From Anodontia alba (taxonomy: Eukaryota > Mollusca > Bivalvia > Lucinida > Lucinidae), in NCBI GenBank assembly GCA_964016985.1, contig OZ024826.1:71559768-71623767 (forward strand): DNA of 64,000 nt. Reading direction: 5' to 3'. A program made the position numbers and the translations under genes. This document shows, piece by piece, positions 21,237 through 32,057 of the stretch (position 1 is its first letter; each line of letters begins with the position of its first letter). Below the pieces are notes generated by a model, which saw nothing but the letters and a program-made list of their open reading frames with translations, searched no databases and had not been told where the DNA came from.

Positions 21237-22463
21237 TAAATACAAGAAGACGGAACCCTTTATAAGACTAGTTCATTATATCACAATTTTGGATATAAAA
21301 TGATTTAAAGATAGACCCCAAAAGTGTTGTGTCCAAACAAAAATTATGGTCGTTTCCCTGTAAAATCTATACATTTTTATTTCATATGCAACACAGTTAT
21401 TAAATTGTTTTTTTTTGGTTTTTTTTAGTTTTGTTTTTGATCTCAGCAATAATATCAATATGAAATTAATAGATGCTACCTATATCCCTGCGTCCAAATT
21501 ATCATCACATGCTTCATAGGTGGGTTGGCCAGATCTAACTGAATTTGATTTCAGACCACCCTTGACTTCTAATCCACTGCATGAATTGCGATATATTGTC
21601 CAAGTCAACAATATTTCAGTAGTTCAGAGACATTGCCTCCAAATTTGCCCGACCCCATCACATGAATTCGGGTCCTGATTAGTTACTAGCAGCGCTGCCA
21701 TGGAGGCTTTAGGCAGCCCATCTATTTCGCGGGCCCCGATGGGTGGGGGCCATGCTTTCCGAAATACCGAAAACTAGTGTATGCAGATGACAGGTACAAT
21801 GACAATATACTATCGTTAGCTTACCTGTTTCAAAGTTTTTAAAGTTATCACTTGAAAAGAGCGTAAAGTCTATGTGTTATCTAAAACTCTACATCAAAGT
21901 GTACCTTATGCACAAAACGAATCATGCTTAGCTTGTAAATGGACGGAGAATGGATAGAAATAAAATTCGAAGTAGAGACAAAATTCAAAATGGTAGCGAT
22001 TGCAAATTTTGTAGGCTAACATCATAAGTCTCGTGATTCAATCCCTTGCAATTGGAATACTTGGCGTTATTGGCTGTCTTGTTGCTATTATCGGCACGGC
22101 CGCCGTGTCAATAGTCCCTGCCAAATCACGGAACGCTTATTGTTTTTCATGATAAGCACCAAACCACCCAAGGGTTTGTTGGACCATCACATTTTTGGTC
22201 ACACACATCACTGGTCACATCGGTAGTATATAGTAGTGCGTCTGCACGCCGAACCACAGAGTGGTTCGGGTCCCATTGGACGCACTTATAAAGAAGTTAT
22301 GGTGCAGTCAAGCTCAGCCATAAGTGATGACCTGATATAACTAGCAGATTTAGACTCCAGCAAAAGGCAGACAGAACAGAAATGTTTGTATAGTGAGCAT
22401 ATGTGTACCTGTCTACTTAAGTATCTGTTGCCTTGTGGTCACCATGCAGGCTAAACTCATCCT
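21237..22463. other. Non-repetitive stretch, no gene established
   Basis: Part of this region (21480-22330) is less AT-rich than its neighbours and does not match any repeat family in the window. A 40-codon open stretch at about 21995-22152 would encode a hydrophobic segment (see findings). An inverted repeat GCAGGCTAAACTCATCCTG / GTGCATTCAGCCTGCACAG with flanking CCTTGTGGTCAC lies at 22430-22496. A small palindrome CGAACCACAGAGTGGTTCG is at about 22249-22270. Confidence 0.4.
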
Positions 22464-23335
22464 GTGCATTCAGCCTGCACAGTGACCACAAGGCAAAAAG
22501 TGCCAAAGAGACTGGATTTTTCCAAGCTGACACAAGACAGCAAGAGGCAAGCATTCATCAATGATATTTGCAGCTGTTTAGATGCATTTAATTTGGAACA
22601 CACATCCGAGGATACAGATGAGAACTGGACTGTCTTCAGAGACACCCTTCACTCATCAGCAATGTATTCCCTAAGACCAGTATCTCAAAAACACCTGGGA
22701 CTCCTTGAAGAGAAACACCAAAAGCACAAGGCATACCTCAATGATACCAGCTCAGTAGCTAGTAAGATTGTCTAATGAAACATAAGAAAGACAGTCCAGA
22801 CCAGGCTCAGAGACATGCAAGACTTCTTGCTGAGCAAAAAGGCTGATAAAATCCAGTCCTTAATTTGCAGGCAGAAAAGATATGAAGAAGTTCTTTGATA
22901 CACTTAAGACAAGAACCACCCCACTCCTTAGTGCAGATGGAATTAGTCTCCTGACTGATAAAGAAGCTATCTTGGAAAGATGGACTGAACACTTTGACGG
23001 TGTCCTATATCGGCCATCATCTATCAGTGATGAGCAACGGACTACCACAGGTGGAATGTAATCCACTGCTTGATGAGTTCCCAACCGTCTCTGAAACAGT
23101 GTCAGCAATAAACTCCTGTCATATGGCAAGGCTCCAGGATCAGATGCAATACCTGAATAGATCTACAAAGCAGGAGGTCCTCCATTTGCAGAGAAACTGA
23201 CAGAGTTATTTCACATTATATAGAGAAAAGAAGCCATCCCTCAAGAATTCAAGATTGCATCAATTATCCATAGGGAATCCTCAAGTCTGACCCCAGTGGA
23301 CACCAATCATGTATTTAATCAAAGATATCACATTT
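22464..23335 (+). pseudogene. LINE-A relic, region between endonuclease and reverse transcriptase
   Basis: The first part (22464-22775) is open for 103 codons with KRLDFSKLTQDSKRQAFIND and EKHQKHKAYL. Further pieces follow in other frames: QTRLRDMQDF, LKTRTTPLLSADGISLLTDK (about 22890-22960), ILERWTEHFDGVL, and GKAPGSDA (about 23125-23150), the conserved start of the RT region, then IYKAGGPPFAEKLTELFH. Stops and frameshifts separate the pieces, and the copy breaks off near 23300 before the main RT blocks. From recall of this LINE family, it is the upstream neighbour of the segment preserved at 9712-10985, so two partial copies together cover much of ORF2. Confidence 0.72.
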
Positions 23336-23849
23336 CATTTAAAGGCCTGTTGTGACAACAATAATTTTTGGTTGAAAAAAGTGCCTTATCCAGGCATCTA
23401 TATTTTAAAGTAAATATGGAATGCAATTTTATTTTTATGGTACAGAAGATTGTAAGTGGAGATGTTCAAGGTCTCTGAATGCCCAGTACATTATTCAGTA
23501 AACCCTCATCAGAACGACTGCATTTGTTCCCAAAGATGTTGCCATTAAAATGAATTTGCTGCTGTAAAGAATCCTTAAACGCAGCAAAATGATATATAAG
23601 AAACTGTTTGTTTTGTTCGTATTTCTTCACAGAACATATGATTTAGATATTTGTTAGAACTGCCTCACTATATATTCTTTAAAGTATTAAATGCAATATT
23701 CTTGCATAATTTGTGACTAATTGTTATCTCTTAAGCGAAAGTTTCGTGACAGTCAAAATGTCATTATAACAAATTTTGTAATTGTATCGAGTGTCAGTAT
23801 AAAGAGTCTGTACCCACATTTCCCAAGACATACATCCCAAATGACACTT
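23336..23849. other. No gene; minor foldback remnant
   Basis: AT-rich sequence with a remnant of the M4 family (ACATATGATTTAGATATTTG, TTAGAACTGCCTCAC at 23630-23670). Nothing else recognised. Confidence 0.4.
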
Positions 23850-24050
23850 TTATGCTGAGCATGATGGGTAAAATTTTCTGCAGATGACATTTTGTAATAT
23901 TTTTTCTTGTTTTTCCCAGAAAATAGGCTTTGACATTCTATGCAAATTTGCAGTTTACCTGAAATATCAAATGCTGTTTTCTGGGAAAAATAAGAAAAAA
24001 ATCATCTATTTGTTATCTGCTGAATCTGCCCATAGAGTGGACTAAGTGAA
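23850..24050. repeat. M2 MITE copy
   Basis: Runs GCTGAGCATGATGGGTAAAA, CTGCAGATGACATTTTG, CAGAAAATAGGCTTTGACAT, then inverted AATATCAAATGCTGTTTTCTG and GTTATCTGCTGAATCTGCCC. The arms around TTGACAT/ATATCAA fold back on each other. No ORF. Confidence 0.5.
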
Positions 24051-24399
24051 TAATACTCAAATTCACTAAAAATCAAGTTCATTCAGCAAAGAGTCTGAAA
24101 GAAAATGTCACTGTTTGAATTATGAAATGCTGTAATTATAGACATAATATATAAAGATATTAGTGAACATTACATTCAGAATATACTGAGCTCATCAGAC
24201 TGTTAAATTTATGTTTTAGAACAGACTTGTGGAACACACTTATCAGATTTCATTTAAATTTGATCTCCAGTTTCAGTCAACAATTTAAATAATATTTTCA
24301 TGTAAATATGATTTCCTTATCATATTTAGTCACATTAAGAAAATCTTTTTTATGTCAAAAATATTTCCTTGGAAGATAATATTTAAGTTCACCTATTAA

Positions 24400-24598
24400 C
24401 CCATAGCATGCCAGGCAAAAATTTGATCACACTACAAACTAGGATATTTTTTTTTCCCCAGAAAATAGAGTTTGACATTTCATGCAGTTATCATGAAATG
24501 TCAACCCTTATTTTCTGGAAAGAATATAAATAATAATAAAAAAAAAAAAAACAGCAGTTAAATAATCATCTGCTGTATTTGCCAAGGTTAAAATTCTT
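24400..24598. mobile_element. M2 MITE copy with strong foldback
   Basis: Starts TTAACCCATAGCATGCCAGG and ends GCTGTATTTGCCAAGGTTAA. The core CAGAAAATAGAGTTTGACAT and TTTCATGCAGTTATCATGAA forms a hairpin with TCAACCCTTATTTTCTG. The start resembles family MA (TTAACCC) but the next bases differ (ATAGCATGCC instead of TTAAAGCGCC). Confidence 0.6.
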
Positions 24599-24689
24599 AG
24601 TTGAAACAAGATACTGATAAACTTCAAATAGATGGAGCATGCCTGCATTAATCTGCTTGTCTGGTTTGGTCTCCATCCATCATTGTCAC

Positions 24690-24905
24690 CATTAACCTTT
24701 AAAGCGCAACTCACATCTGCAGCAAATGACAATTTTTTTATTTTTTTTTATTCTTCAGAGAAAACAAGTCTTGACATTTCATGTGAATTGTCTGCTTGGC
24801 AGAAAATTCACCTAAAATGTCAAGACTTGTTTTCTCTGAAAACATAAAAAAAAAGAAATTTGAATGTTGTCAGCTTCAAATTTTGCTTGGCGCATTAAGG
24901 GTTAA
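24690..24905. mobile_element. MA MITE copy (GCGCATTAAGGGTTAA end)
   Basis: Left end TTAACCTTTAAAGCGCAACT, right end TTGGCGCATTAAGGGTTAA. The core is a long foldback AGAAAACAAGTCTTGACATT / AATGTCAAGACTTGTTTTCT around TGTCTGCTTGGCAGA. A similar core recurs at 47966-48170 and 61838-62036, identifying a common MITE family in this genome. Confidence 0.75.
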
Positions 24906-24954
24906 AATGTTAAAAAGAAAAAGGTTCTTAATTTTAATAAAATACTAGAATGCA

Positions 24955-25420
24955 CAGTCGATGGCGGGCCATCGCAAATCTCCACCCTCCGTGCTAGTGC
25001 TGCTAACAACATGACAAACAGAATGACAGACTCACCATTGCACACCCTTACCATGAAAGGTAGTCATGTAGCAAGTTTGGTTGAATTCCGCCCAGTGGTT
25101 TGGGAGTAGATAGCATGATGGCAAGATGGACGGACCCCAGACGGAAAAATAATGTTGATCTCGCACACCCTTACCATGAGGGGAAGTCATGTAGCAAGTT
25201 TTATTAAATTCCGCCCAGTGGTTTAGGAGGAGATAGCATGACAGACAGATGGCCTGGTGCCGGACAGTAAAACACTCTTACTATGAGGGGAAGTCATATA
25301 GCAAGTTTGGTTACATTCCGTCCAGTGTAAGAGGAGATAGTTTGACAGATGGACTAACGGGTGGAGGCATTCACAATATCCCCATAGATTTTTAAAAAAA
25401 AACATGGGGATAACAAGATC
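24955..25420. repeat. Tandem-type element with GGGGATAA hairpin end
   Basis: Three to four units of about 120 bp with CACACCCTTACCATGAGGGG, AAGTCATGTAGCAAGTTT and ATTCCGCCCAGTGGTTTAGG, AGGAGATAGCATGACAGACA. The right end is GGCATTCACAATATCCCCAT...ACATGGGGATAACAA, a hairpin. The fragment at 15955-16145 is a single unit of the same family. Confidence 0.65.
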
Positions 25421-25484
25421 TGTATGTTCTTTTTAAAACTGGTTTTTAGCAGGTCACAAAACTGGTTATATAATGATTTTGGAG

Positions 25485-25708
25485 TAACCCTTAACCCGAA
25501 GCCTGCTGATCCATGATATATGCCCTGCCCTGCCTTTGTAAATAGTGTATAATTATCCAGAGCAGTGCAAAAAGCCAACTGATCTAGATGTGCCCTGTTT
25601 GTCATTAAGTGCGTGAGTTTCAATTAACAACCTAGAGCAAGTAGCCTGATTGGCTGACAATTAGAAGTGGGTATGGCATCTTAATTTATTCAGCATAATA
25701 AGGGTTAA
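25485..25708 (-). repeat. M3 MITE copy
   Basis: Minus-strand reading starts TTAACCCTTATTATGCTGAA and includes GTCAGCCAATCAGGCTACTT and CCAACTGATCTAGATG-like core sequence. The core palindrome is more decayed than at 45488-45690. Outer bases on the plus-strand left read AACCCTTAACCCGAAGCCTG. Confidence 0.55.
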
Positions 25709-26091
25709 TATGTTGAAATCACAGCAAAACCAGCTGCCAAATCATCTCTGATAAAGAGTCTGTGCTTGAAATGTTAAGCTGTATTTTCTGGGAAAAAAAG
25801 AAAACAATTTTTATTTTCTGCTGTTAATCTCTGATACTTGGTCAGTAAAGTAGTGCAGACATAGACATGGCTGATGTGTCATTAAATCTTATTTTTGATT
25901 GATTTATATGCACATCCACACAAAAGTGGTAGGGTTTTCACTCTGGAGTACATGTATTCTCCCATCCATCTGTGGTATAGATTTCCATTTTTCGTGTTTG
26001 CGGCAACATGTTTTTCATGGATTTCATTGAAACTTCATATTTGCACAGGTATCAAGAAAGATCTTGTATGGAATTGTTAATGGGCTATTTT

Positions 26092-26994
26092 TTAGCTCAC
26101 CTGACCATGACATGCTTAATGTGAGCTATTGTAATCACCCTGTGTCCGTCATCCATCGTCAGTCATGTGTCATCCATCAACAATTTTTTAAACGACATCT
26201 CCTCTTAAACTACTTATCCAATTTCCTCCAAACTTTACAGACTCTGTTTCACTCATAACCTTTTACCAAAATTGCTTTCATGGTTCTGCTCCACAGAATA
26301 AGATAGCCACCAGAGCTAAAAATAAAAAAAATCTTTAACAACATCTCCTCTTCAGCCAGTGGCCTGATTTCTAAATAATTATACAGAAATGTTCCTGTAA
26401 TGGCCTGCTACCAAAATTGCTAAAATAGTTTCACTTGGCTGAACTTAATAGTCACCAGAGCTAAAAACAGAAAAATCTTTAAACGACATTTCCTCCACGG
26501 CCAGACGCAGAATTTCAAAATAATTTCACAAAAATTTTCCTCTTATGACCCTTTACCAAAATTATTAAAATGGTTCCACTCGGCTGACCCAAATGGCCGC
26601 CAGAGCTAAAAATTGAAAAACCTTTAAACAACATTACTGCAGCCACTGACCTGATTTCAAAATAATTTCACAGAAATGTTCCTCTTATGGCCTTTTACCA
26701 AAATGGTTCTGTTTGGCTGAACAAAATGGCCACCAGAGCTAAAAAGAGAAAAAAACCTTTAAACGACATCACCTTCAAGACCAGTGGCCTGATTTCAAAA
26801 TAATTCACAGATATGTTCCTCATATGCCCCTTTACCAAATTTGCTAAATGATTCTGCTTGGTTGAACAAAATGGTCGCCAGAGCTAAAAATAGAAACACC
26901 TTTAAATGACATCTTCTCTGCAGCCTGTGGCCAGATTTCAACATAATTTCAGAAATATTCCTCTTATGCCTTCTACCAAAATTGCAAAGTTGCT
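26092..26994 (+). mobile_element. Tandem-core element O (145-bp core, CAGAGCTAAAA type), left part
   Basis: Head TTAGCTCACCTGACCATGAC followed by TGTGAGCTATTGTAATCACC, a GTCCGTCATCCATCGTCAGT block and CATCAACAATTTTT. Six units of about 145 bp follow; CAGAGCTAAAA recurs near 26311, 26455, 26601, 26733 and 26879, and units contain ACCAAAATTGCTAAAATGGT and GAACAAAATGGCCGCCAGAG. A SINE interrupts it at about 26995, and unit sequence resumes at 27313. The 3' end is not seen; the 29-bp minisatellite begins at about 27398. Confidence 0.7.
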
Positions 26995-27312
26995 AGCCGG
27001 CCTTGGTGGCTCAGTTGGATGCGCCGTCCGACTGGAGACCAGGAGGTCGCGGGTTCAAACCCCCCGCCAAGGTCGGCAACATTCTTTCGTGGAGATTGAT
27101 CATGAAATATTTTCTACGGTCATTCTCTCCCTTCCGCTGATTAAAGAAGGGCAGTTGTCAGTTTCTGGCAAAAGAATGTGCACAATACTGGTTAACCGCT
27201 TAGAGGACAAAGCCTGCCCAGTAAACGTGTGGTTAGGTAAACTGACCATGCTCGACATGACCCCATTGGGTTGACTGGGCCATAAAACCTCAACCCAAAC
27301 AAACAAACAAAT
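26995..27312 (+). mobile_element. SINE-1 (tRNA-derived), best preserved copy
   Basis: Head CGGCCTTGGTGGCTCAGTTGGATGCGCC with B box GTCGCGGGTTCAAACCCCCC, both good polymerase III boxes. The body includes ATTGATCATGAAATATTTTC, TTCTGGCAAAAGAATGTGC, TGGTTAACCGCTTAGAGGAC and ACTGGGCCATAAAACCTCAA, and it ends in (CAAA)n. The host sequence CTACCAAAATTGC is present on both sides (about 26981 and 27314), consistent with a target duplication of 13-17 bp. The parent tRNA was not identified. Confidence 0.85.
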
Positions 27313-27397
27313 CTACCAAAATTGCTAAAATGTTTCCAGTCGGCTGAACAAAATGGCTGCAAGAGGCCAGAGTTAAAAAAGACAAGAGACATGGTCT
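27313..27397 (+). repeat. Element O, remainder after SINE insertion
   Basis: ACCAAAATTGCTAAAATGTT, AGTCGGCTGAACAAAATGGC and GCCAGAGTTAAAAA continue the unit broken at 26995. The element then runs into the 29-bp minisatellite without a recognisable CTCTTG end, so its 3' part is either replaced by or expanded into that array. Confidence 0.55.
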
Positions 27398-27985
27398 TCT
27401 TACCCTGCTGGTGCTTCACATGGCCTTATTTCCCTGCTGGTGCTTCATAGGGTCTTATTTGCCTGCTTGTGCTTCACATGGTCTTCTTTCCCTACTGGGA
27501 CTTCACATGGTCTTCTTTCCCTACTGGGGCTTCACATGGCCTTATTTCCCTGCTGGTGCTTCATAGGGTCTTATTTGCCTGCTTGTGCTTCACATGGTCT
27601 TCTTTCCCTACTGGGGCTTCACATGGTCTTATTTCCCTGCTGGTGCTTCATAGGGTCTTATTTCCCTACTGGTGCTTCACATGGCCTTATTTCCCTGCTG
27701 GTGCTTCATAGGGTCTTATTTGCCTGCTTGTGCTTCATAGGGTCTTATTTGCCTGCTTGTGCTTCACATGGTCTTCTTTCCCTACTGGGACTTCACATGG
27801 TCTTATTTCCCTGCTGGTGCTTCATAGGGTCTTATTTCCCTACTGGTGCTTCACATGGCCTTATTTCCCTGCTGGTGCTTCATAGGGTCTTATTTGCCTG
27901 CTTGTGCTTCACATGGTCTTCTTTCCCTACTGGGACTTCACATGGTCTTCTTTCCCTACTGGGGCTTTACAAATTTTCTTCTCTA
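27398..27985. repeat. 29-bp minisatellite
   Basis: About 20 tandem copies of a 29-bp unit such as GGTGCTTCACATGGTCTTAT + TTCCCTGCT (27501 to 27530 gives the period). Two main variants, CTTCACATGGTC/CC and CTTCATAGGGTC, and second-position variants TTCCCTACT, TTCCCTGCT and TGCCTGCTT are interspersed in a partly regular order. A 201-codon ORF (27440-28045) exists because 29 is not a multiple of 3 and no phase of the unit contains a stop. I do not consider it a gene. Confidence 0.92.
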
Positions 27986-28054
27986 AAGTTTTTCATGGCA
28001 ACCAAACAAAGTGGCCACCTTTCACTGACATCTCTCAAGCCATGACACAATCAC

Positions 28055-28372
28055 TTCCACCAGCCTCAGTAGCTCAGTTGGCTGTGCATCTGACTGGTGA
28101 TCAGAAGGATGCAGGTTTGACCCCTGCCGGGTTGGCAACATTCTTTTGTGGATATTGGATCATGAAATATTTTCTACGGTCATCCTCTCCCTTCGTCTGA
28201 TTCAAGAAGGGCAGTTGCCATTTTATGGAGAAAGAATGTGCACAATATTGGTTAACCGCTTAGAGGACTAAGCCTGCCCAGCAAAAGTGTGGGTAGGTAA
28301 ACTGACAGCACTTGACATGACCCCATTGGGTTGACTTGGCTGTAAAACCTCAATACAAACAAAACCATTACT
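28055..28372 (+). mobile_element. SINE-1 (tRNA-derived) copy
   Basis: Head CAGCCTCAGTAGCTCAGTTGG with B box ATGCAGGTTTGACCCCTGC, body GGCAACATTCTTTTGTGGAT, TCATGAAATATTTTCTACGG, GGTTAACCGCTTAGAGGACT, AAGCCTGCCCAGCAAAAG, GGGTTGACTTGGCTGTAAAA and a CAAAC tail. It is moderately diverged from the copy at 26995. Confidence 0.85.
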
Positions 28373-28464
28373 TCCACAAGCTATCTTGAGCTCAAATGAG
28401 CAATTTAGGGCCATATTTATATCTTGAGCTCAGATGAGCAATTTAGGGCCATATTTAGGGCCCT
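28373..28464. repeat. Short tandem duplication of an element 3' end
   Basis: CTTGAGCTCAGATGAGCAAT and TTAGGGCCATATTTAGGGCC are repeated twice (28385-28420 and 28421-28460). AGGGCC-ATATTT-AGGGCCCTC resembles the terminal hairpin of the tandem-core elements, so this may be a remnant right end lying just before element G. Confidence 0.45.
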
Positions 28465-30319
28465 CTGTAAGCTAACCTGAGCATGAAGAGCTCATGGTGA
28501 GCCATTGTGATCTATCAATGTCCGTCGTCCTGCTTGCTTCGTGCGTCATCCGTCATGCAGCGTCAACAATTTGTTTTAAAAGCCTACTCCTCCTACACCC
28601 CTGGGCCAATAGACTCGAAACTTGGTAGAAAGCATTGGGACAACTTGTTGATCAAAAATAGCTAAAATAGTTCGGATTGGAAATCCAAGATGGCAGCCAT
28701 CTTGAAAATCTATTTTTCGCTTCCTCTCCTTAACCGAAAGGCCAAATGACTTAAAACTCAGTAGGAAGCATCTGGGTGACTTGCAGATCAAAAATAGCTA
28801 AAATCGTTCCAATCAGAAATCAAAGATGGCCACCATGGCTGCCATCTTTAAAATCTATTTTTCACTTCGTCTCTTGAACCAAAAGGCCAATTGTCTTGAA
28901 ACTTGGTAGGAAGCATCGGGGGGACTTATACATCAAAAATAGCTAAAATTGTTCCAATTTAAAATCCGAGATGGCTGCCATCTTTAAAATCTTTTTATAG
29001 CTTCTTCTTCTCCTGAACTGAAAGGCCAACTTGACTTGAAACTTGGTAGGAAGCATTGGGGAGACTTGTAGATCTAAAATAGCTAAATTCTTTCCAATCC
29101 AAAATCATGGTGGCCATCTTGAAAATCTATTTTTCGCTTCTTCTCCTGAACCAAAAGGTCAACTGACTTGAAACTTGGTAGGAAGCATTAGGGTGACTTG
29201 TAGATTAAAAATAGCTAAAATCATTCCAGTCGGAAATGTGGTCATCTTGAAAATATATTTTTCGCTTTTTCTCCTGAAGCAAAATGCCAACTGACTTGAA
29301 AACTGATAGGAAGCATCAAGGTGACTTATAGATCAAAAATAGCCAAAATCATTCTGATAAAAAATCCAAGATGGCCAGCATCATGAAAATCTATTTTTGG
29401 TTTCTTCTCCTGAATCGAAAGGCCACTTGACTAGGAACTTGGTAGGACTTGGTAGGAAGCATTGGGGTGACTTGTACATAAAAAATAGCTAAAATTGTTC
29501 TGATCAGAAATCCAAGATGGCCGCGATGGCCGCCATCTTGAATATCTATTTTTTGCTTGTTCTCCTGAACCGAAGGCCAATTAGCTTGAAACTTGGTAGG
29601 AAACATCAGGGTGACTTGTACATTAGCTAAAATTGTCCTGATCTGAAATCCAAGATGCCTTCCACAGCCACCATCTTATAAATCTATTTTTAGCTTCCTC
29701 AACTGAAAGGCCATTTGACTTGAAACTTGGTAGGAAGCCATGGCCACCATCTCGAAAATCTATTTTTCACTTTTTCGCCTGAAGCAAAAGGCCAATTGAC
29801 TTGGATCTTGGTAGGAAGCATCTGGATGACTTGTAGATCAAAAATAGCTAGAATCATTTTAATTGGAAATCCAAGATGGCCACCATGGCTGCCATCTTGA
29901 AAATCTATGTTTCGCTTTTTCTCCTGAACTGAAAGGCCAACTGACTTGAAACTTGGTGGGAAGCATCAGGGTGTCTTTTAGAGCAAAATAGCTAAAATCT
30001 TTTCGGTCTGAAATCCAAAATGGCCGCTATGGCCACCATCTTGAAAATCTATTTTTCACTTCTTTTCCTGAAACAAAAGGCCAATTTTCATGAAAGCATC
30101 GGGGTGACGTAGATAAAAATAGCTGAAATTGTTCTGATGGGAAATCTAAGATGGCTGACATGGTTACCATCTTGAAAATCTATTTTTCACTTCTCCAGAA
30201 ACAAAAGGCTGATTGTCTTGAAACTTGATAGGAAGCATTGGGGTGACTAGTAGATGAACTTCTCCTGAACTGAAAAGCCAAGTTCTCTGGTAATCAGCTG
30301 AGCCATCTTGGCCCTCTTG
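28465..30319 (+). mobile_element. HINE/pearl-like element G (145-bp core)
   Basis: Head GTAAGCTAACCTGAGCATGA + AGAGCTCATGGTGAGCCATT (hairpin), block GTCCGTCGTCCTGCTTGC, and GTCAACAATTTG. About twelve units carry AAATAGCTAAAAT, GGTAGGAAGCATCGGGG and CCATCTTGAAAATCTATTTT; several have lost 15-50 bp, so spacing is irregular. It ends AATCAGCTGAGCCATCTTGG and CCCTCTTG at 30319. It is older than element C by unit divergence. ORFs on the minus strand are shadows. Confidence 0.8.
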
Positions 30320-30341
30320 TTTTTTAAATTACATACAGGAT

Positions 30342-30534
30342 GCCATGGTAAGTGAGCCAGAGCACAGCATTTCCTTCAAGATTACATGTATGCCCTGTGA
30401 GACTGAAATCAATCTATACATCTGCGCAGGCTGATCAAATTCTTCAATGTCTGCCTGAAGATGCTGTGGATCCTTGGCTACCCACAGAATGCTCTGCAAA
30501 GACTCATCTGTGATATTCAGTGTTGTAGAAGGAC
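30342..30534 (-). CDS. Possible exon fragment, unrecognised
   Basis: An open minus-strand stretch of about 64-70 codons beginning after an AG at about 30535 and ending with TAA just outside the right end of element G. It reads with unrepetitive, protein-like composition, including SLQSILWVAKDPQHLQADI and EEFDQPAQMYRLISVS. There is no start codon at its beginning, and the upstream frame has a stop two codons earlier, so if real it would be a 3' terminal exon with a weak acceptor or a relic. I do not recognise the family. Chance occurrence is quite possible at this length. Confidence 0.22.
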
Positions 30535-31013
30535 CAACCTGATCTTATGCTTTGACCTTAATGTTTTAAATTCATTAGGATATATCCATTGTGTAAATAT
30601 GGCATGGTGGTCAGAAAATTCTTCATTCCTCATGAAACAGGTATTCCTTTTCCTATATAAGTAATACCTCTGTTCATGCAGTAAACATATAATCTCTGTG
30701 GGAAGAAATTCTTTCTCTCTAGAGTAGACATCTTTTCAGAAGGCATTTGGTGTAGAGAAAGGCAAACAGGAAGTAACAAAAGTTGTCTCCCTTGTCAGAA
30801 ATGACAGGAAATCTACCTAGTGTATCCAGTCACCTCAAAGTGTCTGAATACTTAGAGTAAATATGATATTCATAATGTCACTTTATAATAATCACAGCAT
30901 CCAAAGTTTGTGAGAGGGTGTATTGTTTTGTCATTCCCTTCAGTTGTCTGTGTGTTTTGTTCTTCTATCCATTCATCCAAACATTAATAAATTCTTTTAA
31001 ATTTTTTGAGTTT

Positions 31014-32057
31014 TTAGCTCACCGGGACTATGTCCCTGGAGAGCTCAAGTTGTCACCCAGCCATTGGCGTCAGTGTCTGTCTGTGTCCGCGTCGGCACCC
31101 GTGTTAGCACAATGTTTAAGTTTTCAAAGGTGTCATAATTTTTTCAATTATTTAAGGTAATGTTTTCATATTTGACCTACACCTGCCTTAGGGTAAGACC
31201 TTTCAATAGCATACACCCCCATCCCCAAGGTCATGGTCAGTTCACACTGTCATTTACACCCATGTTTAAGTTCTTCTTTTAAGTTTTGGAAAGTGTATAT
31301 AACTGCTAAAATATTCAAGATACTGCTTTAATATTTGGCCCATACCTACCTTAGGGTAAGACCTTTCAATAGCACAAACCCCTTCCTCAGTTTGACTGTC
31401 TGCCTAGGTCAAGGTCAGGTCATACTTTGTCAGTTAAACACATGTTCAAGTTCTGCCATTAAGTTTTGAAAAGTGTATATAACTGCTGAAGTGTTCAAGA
31501 TACAGCTTTAATATTTGGCTCACACCTACCTTAGGGCAGCTTGACCTGCCTCCTAGGTCACGGTCAGGTTATACTTTGTCATTTAAACCCACATTCAAGG
31601 TCTGTTATGAGTTTTGAAAAGTGTACATAAACTGCTGAAGGATTAAAGATACCGCTTTAATATTTGGACGTCAGGTAGGTAAGACCTTTTGATAGCACAC
31701 ACCCCTTCCTCAGTTTGACCGTCCGACTAGGTCAAGATCAGGCTATACTTTGTCATTTAAACCCACTTTCAAGTTCTGGGTAAGTTTTGGAAGGTGTACA
31801 TAACTGCTGAAGTATTGAAGATACAGCTCTAATATTTGGCCCACACCTACCTTAGGGTAAGACCTTTCAATAGCTCACACCCCTTCCTCAGTTGATTTTC
31901 TGCCTAGGTCAAGGTCAGGTCATTCTTTATCATTTACAGCTGTATTTAAGTTTTGAAAAGTGTACATGACTGCTTAAGTATGTAAGATGAAGCTTTCCAT
32001 ACCAATCTAAGGGATTCAGCAAGATATAGCTTTCATATTTCGTCCAAACCAACCTAA
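31014..32057 (+). mobile_element. Tandem-core element H (~165-175-bp units)
   Basis: Head TTAGCTCACCGGGACTATGT followed by CCCTGGAGAGCTCAAG (5' hairpin of a different sequence, GGGACTATGTCCC) and a GTGTCTGTCTGTGTCCGCGT block. Five or six units contain CACACCTACCTTAGGGTAAG, ACCTTTCAATAGCACA, CCCCTTCCTCAGTTTGAC, TAGGTCAAGGTCAGG and AAAGTGTACATAACTGCTGA. Landmarks lie near 31188, 31351, 31531 and 31852. The array dies out around 32057, where a SINE lies; no CTCTTG end is seen. Confidence 0.65.

Noticed and set aside
27440..28045. 201-codon ORF as a secreted or membrane protein
   Set aside because: It is the translation of the 29-bp minisatellite and runs into unrelated sequence; no promoter, splice site or family signature.
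30320..30355. 9-nt microexon (ACATACAG ... ATG|GTAAGT) on the plus strand
   Set aside because: Acceptor- and donor-like sequences are present, but such pairs arise by chance and nothing connects it to the exon 8 kb away.
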